Shown: positions 11,530 through 21,895 of the stretch, one piece after another | Position numbering within the stretch: the stretch's first letter is position 1 | Layout: every line of letters starts with the position of its first letter | Assembly: GCA_033065855.1 (NCBI GenBank) | Contig: JAVXUO010002769.1 | Coordinates: forward strand, 124,001 to 188,000 | Direction: 5' to 3' | Source: Escallonia rubra | Taxonomy: Eukaryota > Streptophyta > Magnoliopsida > Escalloniales > Escalloniaceae | Length of the DNA: 64,000 bases | Position numbers and translations under genes: made by a program | The notes under the pieces: model-generated | Database searches by the model: none | The model's input: the letters and a program-made list of their open reading frames with translations, nothing else | Told to the model about the DNA's origin: nothing

Positions 11530-12426
11530 ACGGCTTATCACAGCCTAGTTTTCTTTGCACCATATGGCGCAAGATGTACTTATCTTTATTATGAATGAGA
11601 AGGGTTTGTAAGAAAGAATGCACAAGAATAGAACCTTGATTGCATTAAAAGCTAAGAGTTTACACGTTGATGCCAAGGAAAGTCGGTTCGTACTTACGTG
11701 GAAGTGCCACAAAGGGTGCAGTCCGAATCAGCTTCGAAGTATGCAAAGTGAGAGACACCAAGGACGGAGTAAGGGATGAGAGCAAGGCTCCTCAGATAGG
11801 CCGCGAGGGCAAGCAGGGCGACGACAAACAGAGTCGGTAGTCGACAGTCCAAGTCAGGGGTGCAGCGTCAGGGGTTCGATGTCAGAAGTCCAGATGTGAT
11901 TCTCTCACTAGAATTCCAGAGAGAATAAGTTTTTAGAGAGAGAAAGTGAAAATGTCAAATAAGAGAGAAGTCATTTTAATGAGCTACAAAGTCCACTATT
12001 TATAGGCAAAAGTGTGCATATGTCATCAGCCGACACGTGTCGTCCCCTGGGAATGACACGTCACCAGGGGGTCCCAAAGTATCAATTTTTCGTTGGACTG
12101 CCGGTCCCCGAGTTTGTGCTGCCCTGCCTATTTGAGAAGACTGACCACACCGCGGTAGCATGATCAGAGTAGCCCGTTGCCCCAGCCACCGGTCCAACCC
12201 CTTACTAAATCCCACGAGGTGCGTCAAGAGACGCGCAGAGAACTTGACAGCGGTAAGGGTTACCCCTGTAGCCAACTACCAGGCGGACTAGGCGCGTTGC
12301 CCTCCAAGGACCTGCTCCCGTCCAGGAGTGACCCGGAGGTCATTGCCCTGGTGGTGTCGACGATCAATGGTAACATGAGCGGACATGATCGCAGCTCAGT
12401 GCTTAGAGTCACGCAAGTTATCCCAG
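11530..12426. other. 3' internal region of the Tat-like element, no gene
   Basis: No coding potential is supported. This is the retrotransposon's own spacer between integrase (interrupted by the hAT element) and the first tandem array. The sequence becomes GC-richer from 12000 on and runs smoothly into the 109-bp repeats. Confidence 0.5.
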
Positions 12427-13150
12427 ACGGCGATGGCTTTGCAGTAATGAGTTCATCCCGCTGCGAGGGGTCCTCGTGCCAGAGCCCCCGTGAATGTGAC
12501 GGTGATGGCTTTAAGGTAATGAGCCCATCCCGTGGCAGCGATGACTTTAAGGTAGTGAGTCCATCCCGCTACGAGGGGTCCTCATGTCGGAGCCCCCCGT
12601 GATTGTGACGGTGATGGCTTTAAGGTAATGAGCCCATCATGTGGTGGCCATGACTTTAAGGTTGTGAGTTCATCCCGCCGCGAGGGATCCTCGTGCCGGA
12701 GCCCCCCGTGATTGTGACGGTGATGGCTTTAAGGTAATGAGCCCATCCCATGGCGGCGATGACTTTAAGGTTGTGAGTTCATCCCGTTGCGAGGGGTCCT
12801 TATGCTGGAGCCCCCCGTGATTGTGACGGCGATGGCTTTAAGGTAGTGAGCTCATCTCGTGGCGGCGATGACTTTAAGGTTGTGAGTTCATCCCGCTGCG
12901 AGGGGTCCTCGTGCCGGAGCCCCCCCGTGATTATAAGGGCGATGGCTGTAAGGTAGTGAGCCCATCCCGTGGTGGTGATGACTTTAAGGTTGTGAGTTCA
13001 TCTCGCTGCGAGGGGTCTTTGTGCCAGAGCCCCCCGTGATTGTGATGGCGATGGCTTTAAGGTAGTGAGCCCATCCCGTGGTGGCGATGACTTTAAGGTT
13101 GTGAGTTCATCCCGCTGCGAGGGGTCCTCGTGTCGAAGCATTACGAGCAG
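12427..13150. repeat. 109-bp tandem array in the retrotransposon 3' region
   Basis: The unit GGTGATGGCTTTAAGG recurs at 12501, 12610, 12719, 12828, 12938 and 13047, a period of 109-110 bases, with a partial unit before the first. Each unit holds an internal duplication of about 36 bases (GATGGCTTTAAGG... and GATGACTTTAAGG...), so it arose by doubling. It contains no gene; open frames on either strand follow from the repeat. Confidence 0.9.
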
Positions 13151-13439
13151 AGCCCTCCGGAAACATGTAACATGATTATGGCGCGTGGGCGCGGCGACTA
13201 CCGTCGTGAGACAATACCTGGTGCTGGGGCATGTTATGAAAGTGGCACGGCGCATGGGTGTGGCGACGAGTGTTAAAGAGCATGCTGGTGATAGTTGTCG
13301 CGGAGACGGTACCCAGATGACAATGCATGGCCCCGAGTGACGGTTGTCGCGATGACGACGTGCGGGTGACAACGAGCGTCATGTGACCACTGGTGGTGAG
13401 TGAGCACTGTAGAGTGCATTGAGTGAGCTGCCAGAGGGG

Positions 13440-13680
13440 TCAGCAGCCTCCCCCTTCAAAGACAAGGGTGGTCGACCCCTTCTTAAAGAGGGTGGCCGAC
13501 CCCTTCCTTAAGGAGGTGGCAGACCCATCTTTAAAGAGGGTGGCCGACCCCCCATTAAAGAGCGTGGCCAACCCCCCTTAATGAGGGTGGCCGACCCCTT
13601 CTTTAAGGAGGTCGCCCCCCTCTTTAAAGAGGTGGCCGACCCCCTTATTAGGGGGATGGCCGATCCCCTCAATTGTCTTG
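13440..13680. repeat. GGTGGCCGACCCC minisatellite
   Basis: Roughly eight degenerate copies of a unit of about 28 bases built on GGGTGGCCGACCCC followed by TTCTTTAAAGA. This is the second array in the 3' internal region of the Tat-like element, between the 109-bp array and the antisense ORF. Confidence 0.8.
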
Positions 13681-13936
13681 CGCTCTTCCAAGAAATGTTT
13701 AGCGACAAAAAACCTGATTGCCTGTGGATGTTTCGAAGGAAGATGCACTTTGACCAGCTAATGGCGTTGAACAATTGACTGGCGAAAGGGTGATGTGTCA
13801 TGCAAAATGGTTCCCTTAGCGGGCCCATGGGGTGTGATCCGAATAGGTTGGGAACACACGTTGAAGTTCAAAGGCATCAAAAGAAATTATAAAAGATACC
13901 AACAAGGCTAAATCTAATAGACGAGGCAATCCTAGT

Positions 13937-16012
13937 CTAATCATTCTGCTCAGCAACATCTGCTGGTAACTCCATCTCTTGAGAGCAACCTTCAGCCTGA
14001 GGCAGTTGCGGCCTTGAAACAGCCACAGACGCTGACCCGGAAGCACCTAAACTGCGGCTCATAGAAGGACTAGTGAGTGCCCGGGAACTAGCGGCTTTCT
14101 TACGTTCGGCTTCTTCGGCCTGACGCTCGGCTTCTGCAGCAACCTCTCGGGTGAACTTGTGCTCATTGATGCTCATGTCAAGCTCAGGATGATCTTTCGA
14201 GACATCGTTCTTGCATTCATTATAACCATGCACAAGTGCCCCTTTGGAGTCACGGAGGTGTTAATCCAGGAAAACCTTGGATCTCTTGAATAGTTGCACA
14301 GTCTTAAGAGCTACCGACGACTTCTCGGCCTCCAAATCGAACGTGAGCTGATAGATCGGCATTCTTTGTAGTCAGCCCAGCGTTAGACAACTCCAATCGC
14401 TCTACCTTCTTACTCAAATCTTTAACTTTCTTCTCAGCCTCCCTGCGAAAGTTCTTTATCATTACTTTCTTCTTCTCCTCGTCCAACACTTTGTCTGTAA
14501 CAATTAGCTTCTCCGCGCCAATCTGCACCTGCGCCATAGCCTATACGACAAAGAGTTAGGATTAAACAACAAAACTTTCAAAGGAAAGAAGAGAGAAGAA
14601 ATAAACCTGCGACATTAGCTGGACCATCCCATGGGCTGTCTCTGTGACGCCGTAGCCAGACAATGTCTTCCTATCCATGGGAATAATTGCATGGCTAGAC
14701 CAATCCCATGTCGTGCGGGGAGAATTGAATACCGACTCGTCAATAGATATTCCCCAGGCAGGGCGATGCGGGGTATCAGGATGAACGGAGGATGATGTGG
14801 CTCTACTCCCAGCTCTGCTCGAGGCTTTTCGCTTCTTGGAAGTCTCTTTAGACTTGTCCACGGGAGTCCAGCCCAAAACAAAGTCTTCGGTTTGAGTCTC
14901 TGTCACCTTTGGCTGAGACCCAGAAACTAATGCACCAAAATCCAAGTCCTGCATCTCCTCCTCCTCAACACCATGTATCGAATCTAGCTCATCATGAATT
15001 ATGTCTCCCAAAACTCCTTGGGCATTGAATAGCGGCGGATCTCCTTGCGCTCGTGACGACATGTTTTCTGCATGCAAAACAAAAGTAAGATTACTATTTA
15101 CGATCAAACAAACTCGAGGTTTGGTAAGAGCTTTACCAGGATCATTTTTGCCCACTTCCTCTTCCTCTTCCTCGTCAACAAGATCTTGAGGCTCAGGGGA
15201 AAATATGATGCCACACTCACGGAGCTGAGCATTACTCAAATAATATCTAGATTCTAAAGGTTCAGCCCCCTTAAGCTTCCTAATGTGCTCAAGGTCAACC
15301 TCCGACAAGTCCGTTTCTTTTAATTTATTACAAACTCTAGTCTCGCACTCAGGGAGCCATACATTACAGACTTTGCTCCTTTGAGAATTAGGCAATTTAA
15401 CAAACAAAAATCTATCCTTCCAATGGTGATTGGATGATAGAGGGTGCGGAAATAGGTTGGCTTTGGCCTTTGGGCGTCGACTCAAAAAATACCAACCTAC
15501 TTGCTTAGTTATTGTACAGATAGTAAAAAATCATCTGAATACTCTAACCCTAGGATTTAAACCTAGTTTATGGCATTAGTAGATGAAGAAACTTATAAAG
15601 CGCCATGCGTGAGGAGAAAATTGGTCGGGCGCAAGCCCATAAACGTTCAAAACTTTGATAAAGAAAGGATGAAGAGGAACTCTAAAGCCATTGATGAACA
15701 TGTCCCAATAAACACCAATCTCGTCGATTGTAGTCATATTAGTTGATTCATTCTCATCAGGAAGCCTAAGTTTTATAATCGACAGAATTTCACGACACTC
15801 CCGTAGAAGTTTCAGGTCATAACTACTCAACTTGCTTCTAAGTGTGTGCGCATCAAAAGGCTTAGGAGACTGAGCACTTTCCCTTAAGACTTCCTTAGCG
15901 GGAACCCCCCTTGACTCTTAGAAAGGAACCAAGGGCACTCCAGTTTCTAAAAATAAAGGATCAAAGGTGGGCTCTATCCTAATACCTTGAATTCTTCATC
16001 CTCGTTGGACAT
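13937..16012 (-). pseudogene. Antisense ORF of the Tat-like element (Transposase_28 type)
   Basis: Minus-strand gene lying between integrase and the 3' LTR. It starts at the ATG at 16012 (MSNEDEEFKVLG) and ends at 13937. The segment encoded at about 15830-15576 carries VYWDMFINGFRVPLHPFF and then VLNVYGLAPDQFSPHAW. It runs in the same frame through two stops into GWYFL and then NHHWKDRFLFVK at about 15420. This pattern matches the plant family annotated as putative gypsy-type transposon (PF04195). Downstream are an acidic linker, a low-complexity Ser/Lys region, and a predicted coiled coil (about 14540-14304 and 14233-14100, rich in Glu, Lys and Ala). The 5' part has several stops and frame changes. 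The function of such antisense ORFs is unknown. The sequence favours one uninterrupted old ORF rather than introns. Confidence 0.75.
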
Positions 16013-16461
16013 AATTTTAGATCAAAACAAGAGATTTCAAAAGAAAAGTTGAAAACAATTTTGAAACTTTTCTTGAAAAAGAAGATGATCTTTGAACTCT
16101 ACTTAGAAATCTTCTTCAAATAAAGCCGCAAAGATGATCTCTCGCACTCTACACTTTGAGAAATGAAATGAGTTGTGAAGAGGGCAAAAGGGTTTGCCCC
16201 TTATAAAGAAACAACTGACTCATCCAACGGATGAGATCTCGTGACCATTGAGTTACCCTGGACACGTGATATGCATCTAAAAATATGACAGGGGGCAAAT
16301 TTACCTAATTACCCCACGACAAGAACTATAGTAAAACCGAGTAGACGAGCTACTCAAGTCCTAACCCCTGCCGAGCAGACGAGCATATCGGACCCTACCT
16401 CTACTTTATCCGATTAGACGAGTTATTGGTCCTAGTCTCTACAGAGCGGGAGCATATTGGA

Positions 16462-16900
16462 CAAAGCCGAGTAGGCGAGTCCCTAGTGGACCTCTGCTCG
16501 GCCAAGCCGAGTAGGCGAGTCCTTAAAAGACCTCTGCTCGGCCAAGCCGAGTAGGCGAGTCCCTAGTGGACCTCTGCTCGGCCAAGCCAAGTAGGCGTCC
16601 CTAGCGGACCTCTACTCGGCCAAGCCGAGTAGGCGAGTTCCTAAAAGACCTCTGCTCGGCCAAGTCGAGTAGGCGAGTTCCTAAAGGACCTCTGCTCCGC
16701 CAAGTCGAGTAGGCGAGTCCCTAAAGGACCTCTACTCGGCCAAGCCAAGTAGGCGAGTCCTTAGTGGACCTCTGCTCGGCCAAGCCGAGTAGGTGTCCCT
16801 AGTGGACCTCTACTCGGCCAAGCCGAGTAGGCGAATCCATTGAAGACCTCTACTCGGCCATGCCAAGCAGACGAGTCCTTTAAGGATTTCATTCGGCCAA
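16462..16900. repeat. 40-bp tandem array (GCCGAGTAGGCGAGTCC)
   Basis: Eleven copies start at about 16466, 16506, 16546, 16586, 16624, 16664, 16704, 16744, 16784, 16822 and 16862. Each is 38-40 bases and includes CCTCTGCTCGGCCAA. This is the third array in the retrotransposon's 3' region, close to the 3' LTR. Confidence 0.92.
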
Positions 16901-16910
16901 AATTTCACAA

Positions 16911-16912
<2 letters not shown>

Positions 16913-16978
<66 letters not shown>
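16913..16978. repeat. (TA)n microsatellite
   Basis: About 32 perfect TA dinucleotides just after the 40-bp array and about 50 bases before the 3' LTR. Confidence 0.95.
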
Positions 16979-16983
<5 letters not shown>

Positions 16984-17007
16984 TTAATTCCATATTCTCC
17001 TTAAAGA

Positions 17008-17029
17008 AGAATATGGAATGGGGGGCGAA
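17008..17029 (+). promoter_or_regulatory. Polypurine tract of the Tat-like element
   Basis: The sequence directly before the 3' LTR is almost all purine (GAAGAATATGGAATGGGGGG, then CGAA). This is the expected plus-strand primer site and fixes the 3' LTR start at TGATATGAG. Confidence 0.75.
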
Positions 17030-17456
17030 TGATATGAGTAAAAAATATTACTATGACACTTGTCACCATATGGTAAAGTTAAACCTACCACAATACTCAT
17101 GAATGAAGGTAAAGTTGGGACTAACTACCTTCCCACCATTTACACCATTCATTAAGGCAGTAACCCCCCCATTCAAGACAATTAACTACCATTAGTGGGA
17201 GTAACCTCTCATTAATCCGGTAACTCCCTAATTAAATCGGGAAGTAAATAAACCACTAACGACGGACCCTATAAAAGGAAAATGCGGGAACCAAGAAAGG
17301 CAAGTGAATTCATTTGAGTTTACATTATAATCTCCTGAAATATCTTCTGACTTAAGCATCAGAGATTTCCCGCCGAAAATCCTTCCGGCGAATCATCGGT
17401 GTTGTCTTTTTGTTGTGCAGGTCTATTCACGAATCAAGTTCCGGATTTCATCCGCA
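17030..17456 (+). repeat. 3' LTR of the Tat-like element
   Basis: Direct copy of 4448-4877. It ends TCCGCA and is followed by ATAG, as found before the 5' LTR. About two dozen substitutions or small indels relative to the 5' LTR were counted by eye. Confidence 0.92.
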
Positions 17457-17479
17457 ATAGATATAATTAGTTTTCTATA

Positions 17480-17986
17480 TGAAATGATCGAAGGCTTTGT
17501 TCTATTATTTGTCGCTAAATATATAGGCAAAATATCATTAGAATGTGATGCTCAATGACCGAAAGATTCATCGTTAAAGGGACAACAAGTAATGACAAAC
17601 CTTTTCGTCGTTGAATACCATTTTCAACGATGAAGTTAAGATGTCAAGGAAAAAATTATGAGAAGCAAGGATTTGCTGACAAACTCAAGTTCGTCAACAA
17701 ATTAAACTATTCTTGACGAACTTGGACATACAGCGACAAATTTAAGAGAACAACATCAACGAAATCTTTCGTCATAAAATGAGAGACAATTGTTGACGAA
17801 GTTGAAAATCGTCAATAAATCAAGTTTTTAACGACGAATACAGATGTTCGATGTAAAAGACTTTTCTTGACGGCGGATCCTTGACGAACTCAGCGATGAA
17901 TTTTTTTCGTCGTTGTATGCCTTTCTCGACGAATATGATGCTTTGCTTGACGAAATGTGTTCGTCGTTGAAGGTCAAATTTCTTAT
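17480..17986. mobile_element. CACTA-like remnant with subterminal TCGTCGTTGAA repeats
   Basis: Many direct and inverted copies of a motif like TTCGTCGTTGAA / TTCAACGACGAA are packed into 500 bases. This is the layout of CACTA subterminal regions, as in the complete element at 33275-41921. The right end reads TTTCTTATAATG, close to the inverted CACTATAAGAAA end. No left CACTA end is seen; the 3' LTR of the Ty3 element abuts it, so it may be truncated. No transposase. Confidence 0.45.
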
Positions 17987-18289
17987 AATGATGGGATCAC
18001 AGGAAATGACAGATTTGTCCATGGCAAAATAGACTTAACGTCCAAAATTGAACGACCATTCACTTTTGGAGCTGTTTGCAATGATTTTGTCAACCTCAAG
18101 GAACATTATTGCCAAAGTTGTAAATACGGGGAGTAAAGTGCAAATACAGTAAATCTCACGGGACAATTTTGTCATTAACCTTCAACTTAATTATGAACAA
18201 AGCTTAGTGAAACAAACAAGAAAGATCAAATAACATTACAAAAAATGGAGGTCTACAATTCCCATAAAATAAGTTAGAGACTGCTTAAA

Positions 18290-18909
18290 GTATGACGGAG
18301 TGCCTAACACCTTCTAATCATATAAATTAGTCTTCAAATCCGAATCTTCGTTTGCGTCGATTAGAAGGCTTTGCTTGGACATGTAGAGTCGAATTTAGGA
18401 TTTTCTTATTTTTCTTGTTAATCATTCATTAATCCTAAAAATGAGATGGCAACTTGAAAAAATTAGTCTTTGTTGGATGCGTGTCATCAAATGGTATTGG
18501 TATACACACACACACACACAATTTTTATCCTTCCTAATATTAAATGATTTCTTACAATGATACAAGTAAAAAAAAGCACATTTCACCAAAGATATGGTTC
18601 ATACATATGTAGCTTTGCATTTTTTTGGACTTCAACTTGTGGTTTAAAGCGTAGCTGGCGGAAAAAGAATAGAACAGTCGAACATTTAAAAGTAAACTTC
18701 ACTTTAATATATAAAAATTAAACTTCAGTGTTCTACGTACTTAGAAAATCGAAAATAATAATAAAACATACTAATACAATACATAATTTGAAAAGGATTC
18801 TTCCTTTATTTGACATGTGAAAAATAAAATAACCAAAAAAAATGCCTTGTTTGAATACAAAACATTACCAAAAAACTTGAACAAGGCCAAAAATCTCTTT
18901 TACTCATCC
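18290..18909. other. Duplicated SDR 3' flank
   Basis: Parallels 880-1492 with many substitutions: for example AGGCTTTGCTTGGACATGTAG occurs at both 968 and 18369, and the 3' UTR A-rich stretch is shared. It contains a (CA)n tract at 18503-18521. No gene. Confidence 0.7.
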
Positions 18910-19689
18910 TCACTGGATTAGTCCTACAACCTTCAATATGGTTGGATTCACAACACTAAACCCTCCATCAACCACAAGATTGTGTCCACTCACGTAACCC
19001 CCATCATCGCTAGCCAAGTAGAGCACAGCCTTAGCAACATCTTCAACCCTCAAAAAATTTCCCTTCAAATTTCCCAACTGATGCTGACTTGCTTCCATTT
19101 GCTCAAGTGTAGCTCCATGTCTGGGAGATAAGCCGGTCACCACTCCCGAAGGAGAGATGCAATTCACCCTTATGCGATACTGCCCAAGCTCGGCTGCCAA
19201 ATTCTTACTTAGCCCCCACTATTCCGTGCTTTGAGACCGCGTAAGGGTGCATTGCAACGCCTGCAATGATATTTGGAGTTGGAATTAGCTAATGGAATGT
19301 CCTTAAAAAAGAGGCCTTCTTTTCAAACATAACATTTATGGATCAGCAACTATAAGTTTCCGGAATGTTGCACGTGAAGTTTCATAACCAAGAAAGAATA
19401 ACTAAAGGGTACAGTTGCCTCCATAGTCTCCCTAATCCCCGCACTAAAGTAACTAAGTCATTGGTTAAAAACGTTAAGTCACTTACTTGAACAAGTGTTG
19501 CTAAAAATGGCACTAATTGTCAGAAGACTATAGAACAAAATTATGTAAACATTCATGGGGATAGCTTTTGGGCAGGGTTGGTGAGAGTCTTTACCTGCAA
19601 TTGATACACAGGCACTAGCTGTGAATAGTATGCAACCCTTGCGCTATGGAACCATGGCCCTTGCTACATGTTTGGCACCTAGAAATGAA
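18910..19689 (-). pseudogene. Truncated SDR copy
   Basis: Second copy of the gene at 1493-2976. Exon 3 (19260-18910) is nearly complete. It has a six-base deletion (two codons) and one extra C in the run at about 19211-19216, which breaks the frame between the YAVSK catalytic motif and the rest. The intron is present, and the exon 2 donor side starts at 19595. Only about 95 bases of exon 2 remain; homology stops abruptly at about 19689, where unrelated FAR1-like DNA begins. Exon 1, the nucleotide-binding motif and the promoter are missing. It cannot make a working dehydrogenase. Confidence 0.92.
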
Positions 19690-20165
19690 AAGTCTACACG
19701 TGATTACAAGGTTTATTCGTTGATGAACGAGCTCGCCCCTTAGAAGATGCGTAGATTGTATACGGTGAGCCATGACACAGAGACGGATTCGGTGACATGT
19801 GTTTGCAGGAAGTTTGAGTTCCATGGCATTCTGTGTCAACATATTATGCAGTTTTTCACTCAAAAGAATATCAAGGCAATCCTCGATAAATATGTCTTAC
19901 CGCGGTGGATTAAGGTTGCAAACAGGTTGCACGGTACCATTACCTTTTCGGAGCATCTGTATACTGATTTTGAAGAATCATAGACGTTGTGGTATAATCA
20001 TCTGGTGACAATATTCACACGATTGTACGTGAAGGGTGCTACTACAGTGGCTGGATATAAACATCTCCGTGATCTAGCGGAGCAGTAAGAACCCATCGCC
20101 TACCAGTTTGAAGTAGCTTCAGTCAGTAATGTGGAAGGAAATAAACGTATTTATTTAGTTATGTA
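19690..20165 (+). pseudogene. FAR1/MULE-type fragment with SWIM zinc finger
   Basis: The frame from 19747 has VTCVCRKFEFHGILCQHIM, the CxCx(n)CxH SWIM zinc finger of FAR1/FHY3 proteins and MULE transposases. It is followed by the usual LPRWIK segment. After a stop at 19981 the same frame continues recognisably (TLWYNHLV, GYKHLRDLAEQ). The upstream DNA-binding and transposase domains are absent. It is joined directly to the broken edge of the SDR copy, so it marks the breakpoint. Not functional. Confidence 0.8.
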
Positions 20166-20221
20166 AATACTTATTTATTTTAAAGTAATAACTTAACATA
20201 AGTAAATATTGGGGTATTATA

Positions 20222-20855
20222 GTTGGGCAGAAATATTGACCTCCAACACTTCAAAATTTTTTTGGTATCCATCGTTTGCTAGATAATGTAGCGGACGCTT
20301 GGGCAGAAACATTGGCCTCCAACACTTAGAAAAATTGTGCCCATTTTCACAATCATCTAGATATTGTAGCGGACGGCCAAGCAGAAACATTAGCCTCCAA
20401 CACTTAGAAATTTTTTTGCCCATCTTGATCGTCTGCTAGACAATGTAGCGGACGACCAAGCATAAACATTAGCCTCCAATACTTTGAAAATTTTTGTCCA
20501 TTTTCACTGTCCACTACATAGTCTAACGGACGGCCAAGCGGAAACATTAGCATCCAACACTTAGAAAAATTTTGGCCCTTTAAGTCGTCTGCTAGATATA
20601 GTCTAGTGGACGGCCAAGTAGAAACATTGGCCTCCAACACTTAGAAAATTTTTTGCCCATTTTCACCGTCCGCTACATAGTGTAGTGCACGGCCAAGCAG
20701 AAACATTGGCTGCCAACACTTAGAAAAAAATTTGCCCTTCACACTGTCTGCCATTTAGTCTAACGGATGGCCAAGCATAAACATTGGCCTCCAACACTTA
20801 CAGAAATTTTTTTTGCCCTTTTTCCACACTCTGCTAGACTATGTAGTGGATGATG
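20222..20855. repeat. 78-bp minisatellite, eight copies
   Basis: The unit containing AAACATTGGCCTCCAACACTTAG recurs at 20229, 20305, 20383, 20462, 20540, 20620, 20699 and 20777, a period of 76-80 bases. Each unit also has TAGCGGACGGCCAAGC. Because 78 is divisible by three, the minus strand is partly open (26-residue repeats such as FSKCWRLMF), but period changes and stops break it. Treated as a non-coding minisatellite. Confidence 0.88.
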
Positions 20856-21445
20856 GAGAAAACTAATTAAAATCATTGTTCCATTTTCTTACTCACCATC
20901 AACCTCTCTCAAGTAATACTCAACAACCACAACCACAACACACAAAATTCTCAAAAGAAATACTCGACCACAACACAAAACCATAAACACACGAAATAAA
21001 ATTTCATAAACACGGGAAATACAGAAATGTTTTTTTATTACATATGAAGATAAAATTTTCAATGTTATCTGGTATCATCTGTAGTCGGATTTACAATATC
21101 CCTAACTAGTCTAGGCCGTCCTTGATCAATTTGTCAAGCTATCCCATAATCCCATATCTAAAGTTTTATATGTCTTCTAGGCTCCAGATGGCCTTCTTGA
21201 GCCTCTTGAACTGACAAATGTAGTCCATGGGCATCAAGACAAGGACGCTGCTGTTCGAGTGATTATTTTACATGGACCTCCGTTTTTTCACTCGAACTTC
21301 AAGATTCAGCCTTGACGGTACTTTTTGTCCACTGAGAGAGTGGAACATGACACAAAACATATCATGCGGAGGAATAAAAATGGCGTAAGCTACGAGAGTC
21401 GAATTATAATAAGTAAATTAAGAAATAGAAAAACTCTAACAAGAA
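20856..21445. other. Spacer, no gene seen
   Basis: AT-rich DNA with A/C-rich low complexity near 20910-21010. No open frame with a recognisable domain. It ends at the pararetrovirus fragment. Confidence 0.5.
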
Positions 21446-21731
21446 TGCAAATATTACCATAACCACCAATTGTCATCAATAAAGACTTTATCTTTAAAGG
21501 CATAGCCCTTGTTGATTCTGGAGCTGATCTACTTTCTAAAAGAAGATCTCAAATTTCAAAAGGTAAATAGATACTTTGATCAAGAAAAAGAGAAAATAAA
21601 ATCTTTTCAGAATAAGATTGAATCTGAAATTTGTGCTGAAGTTCCCAATGAATTTTGGCATCGCAAGCAGCATATTATTGAATTGCCATATGAACCTGAT
21701 TTCAATGAAAGGAATATCCCTACTCGTCCAG
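21446..21731 (+). pseudogene. Endogenous pararetrovirus fragment: protease to start of RT
   Basis: Relic of a plant pararetrovirus (Caulimoviridae). A short stretch with the aspartic-protease triad DSG (about 21517) is followed, after a frame change, by the linker to reverse transcriptase. The latter is recognisable by IIELPYEPDFNER at about 21676-21715. The segment is frameshifted and stops where an LTR-like element begins; the virus-like reading resumes with PIQM at 25519, beyond that element. Only a few hundred bases survive. It is an old integrated copy with no coding capacity. The match rests on motifs; the genus is not assigned. Confidence 0.75.
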
Positions 21732-21895
21732 TGATACCCTGAAAATACCACAAATTAATCTAGCTATTAATTAGAATAATTACAGGGGGCTATTTTTATT
21801 AAGGAATATCCCTACTCGTCCTATGATACCCTGAAAATTCCAAAATTTAATCTAGCTATTAATTAGATTACTTACAGGGGGTATTTTTATTAAGT
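21709..21895 (+). repeat. 92-bp tandem duplication across an insertion junction
   Basis: 21709-21800 and 21801-21895 are near-identical. Each has about 23 bases of pararetrovirus coding sequence (AAGGAATATCCCTACTCGTCC) plus about 69 bases of the adjoining LTR-like element (ATACCCTGAAAAT...). The duplication therefore arose after the element had inserted. Confidence 0.88.

Larger units (their letters stand above)
4448..17456 (+). mobile_element. Ty3/gypsy LTR retrotransposon, Tat-like, decayed
   Basis: A 13.0-kb element bounded by two direct LTRs (4448-4877 and 17030-17456) and flanked on both sides by ATAG, a candidate 4-bp target duplication. The internal order gag, aspartic protease, reverse transcriptase, RNase H, integrase is the Ty3/gypsy order. 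A second RNase H-like domain after the first, a long antisense ORF between integrase and the 3' LTR, and tandem repeats in the 3' region are all traits described for the plant Tat lineage (Retand/Ogre relatives). By eye the LTRs differ at about two dozen positions, so the insertion is not recent. The coding region holds many stop codons and two frameshifts and cannot encode working proteins. A hAT element sits inside it at 10502-11529. It lies between the intact SDR gene and its truncated copy. Confidence 0.93.

Noticed and set aside
12177-12602. 141-codon plus-strand ORF and the overlapping minus-strand ORFs at 12998-13382
   Set aside because: They are by-products of the 109-bp tandem array and have no domain.
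4448-17456. A 5-bp target duplication for the Ty3 element
   Set aside because: Only ATAG (4 bp) is exact; extending by one base on either side mismatches, so a 5-bp duplication is not claimed.
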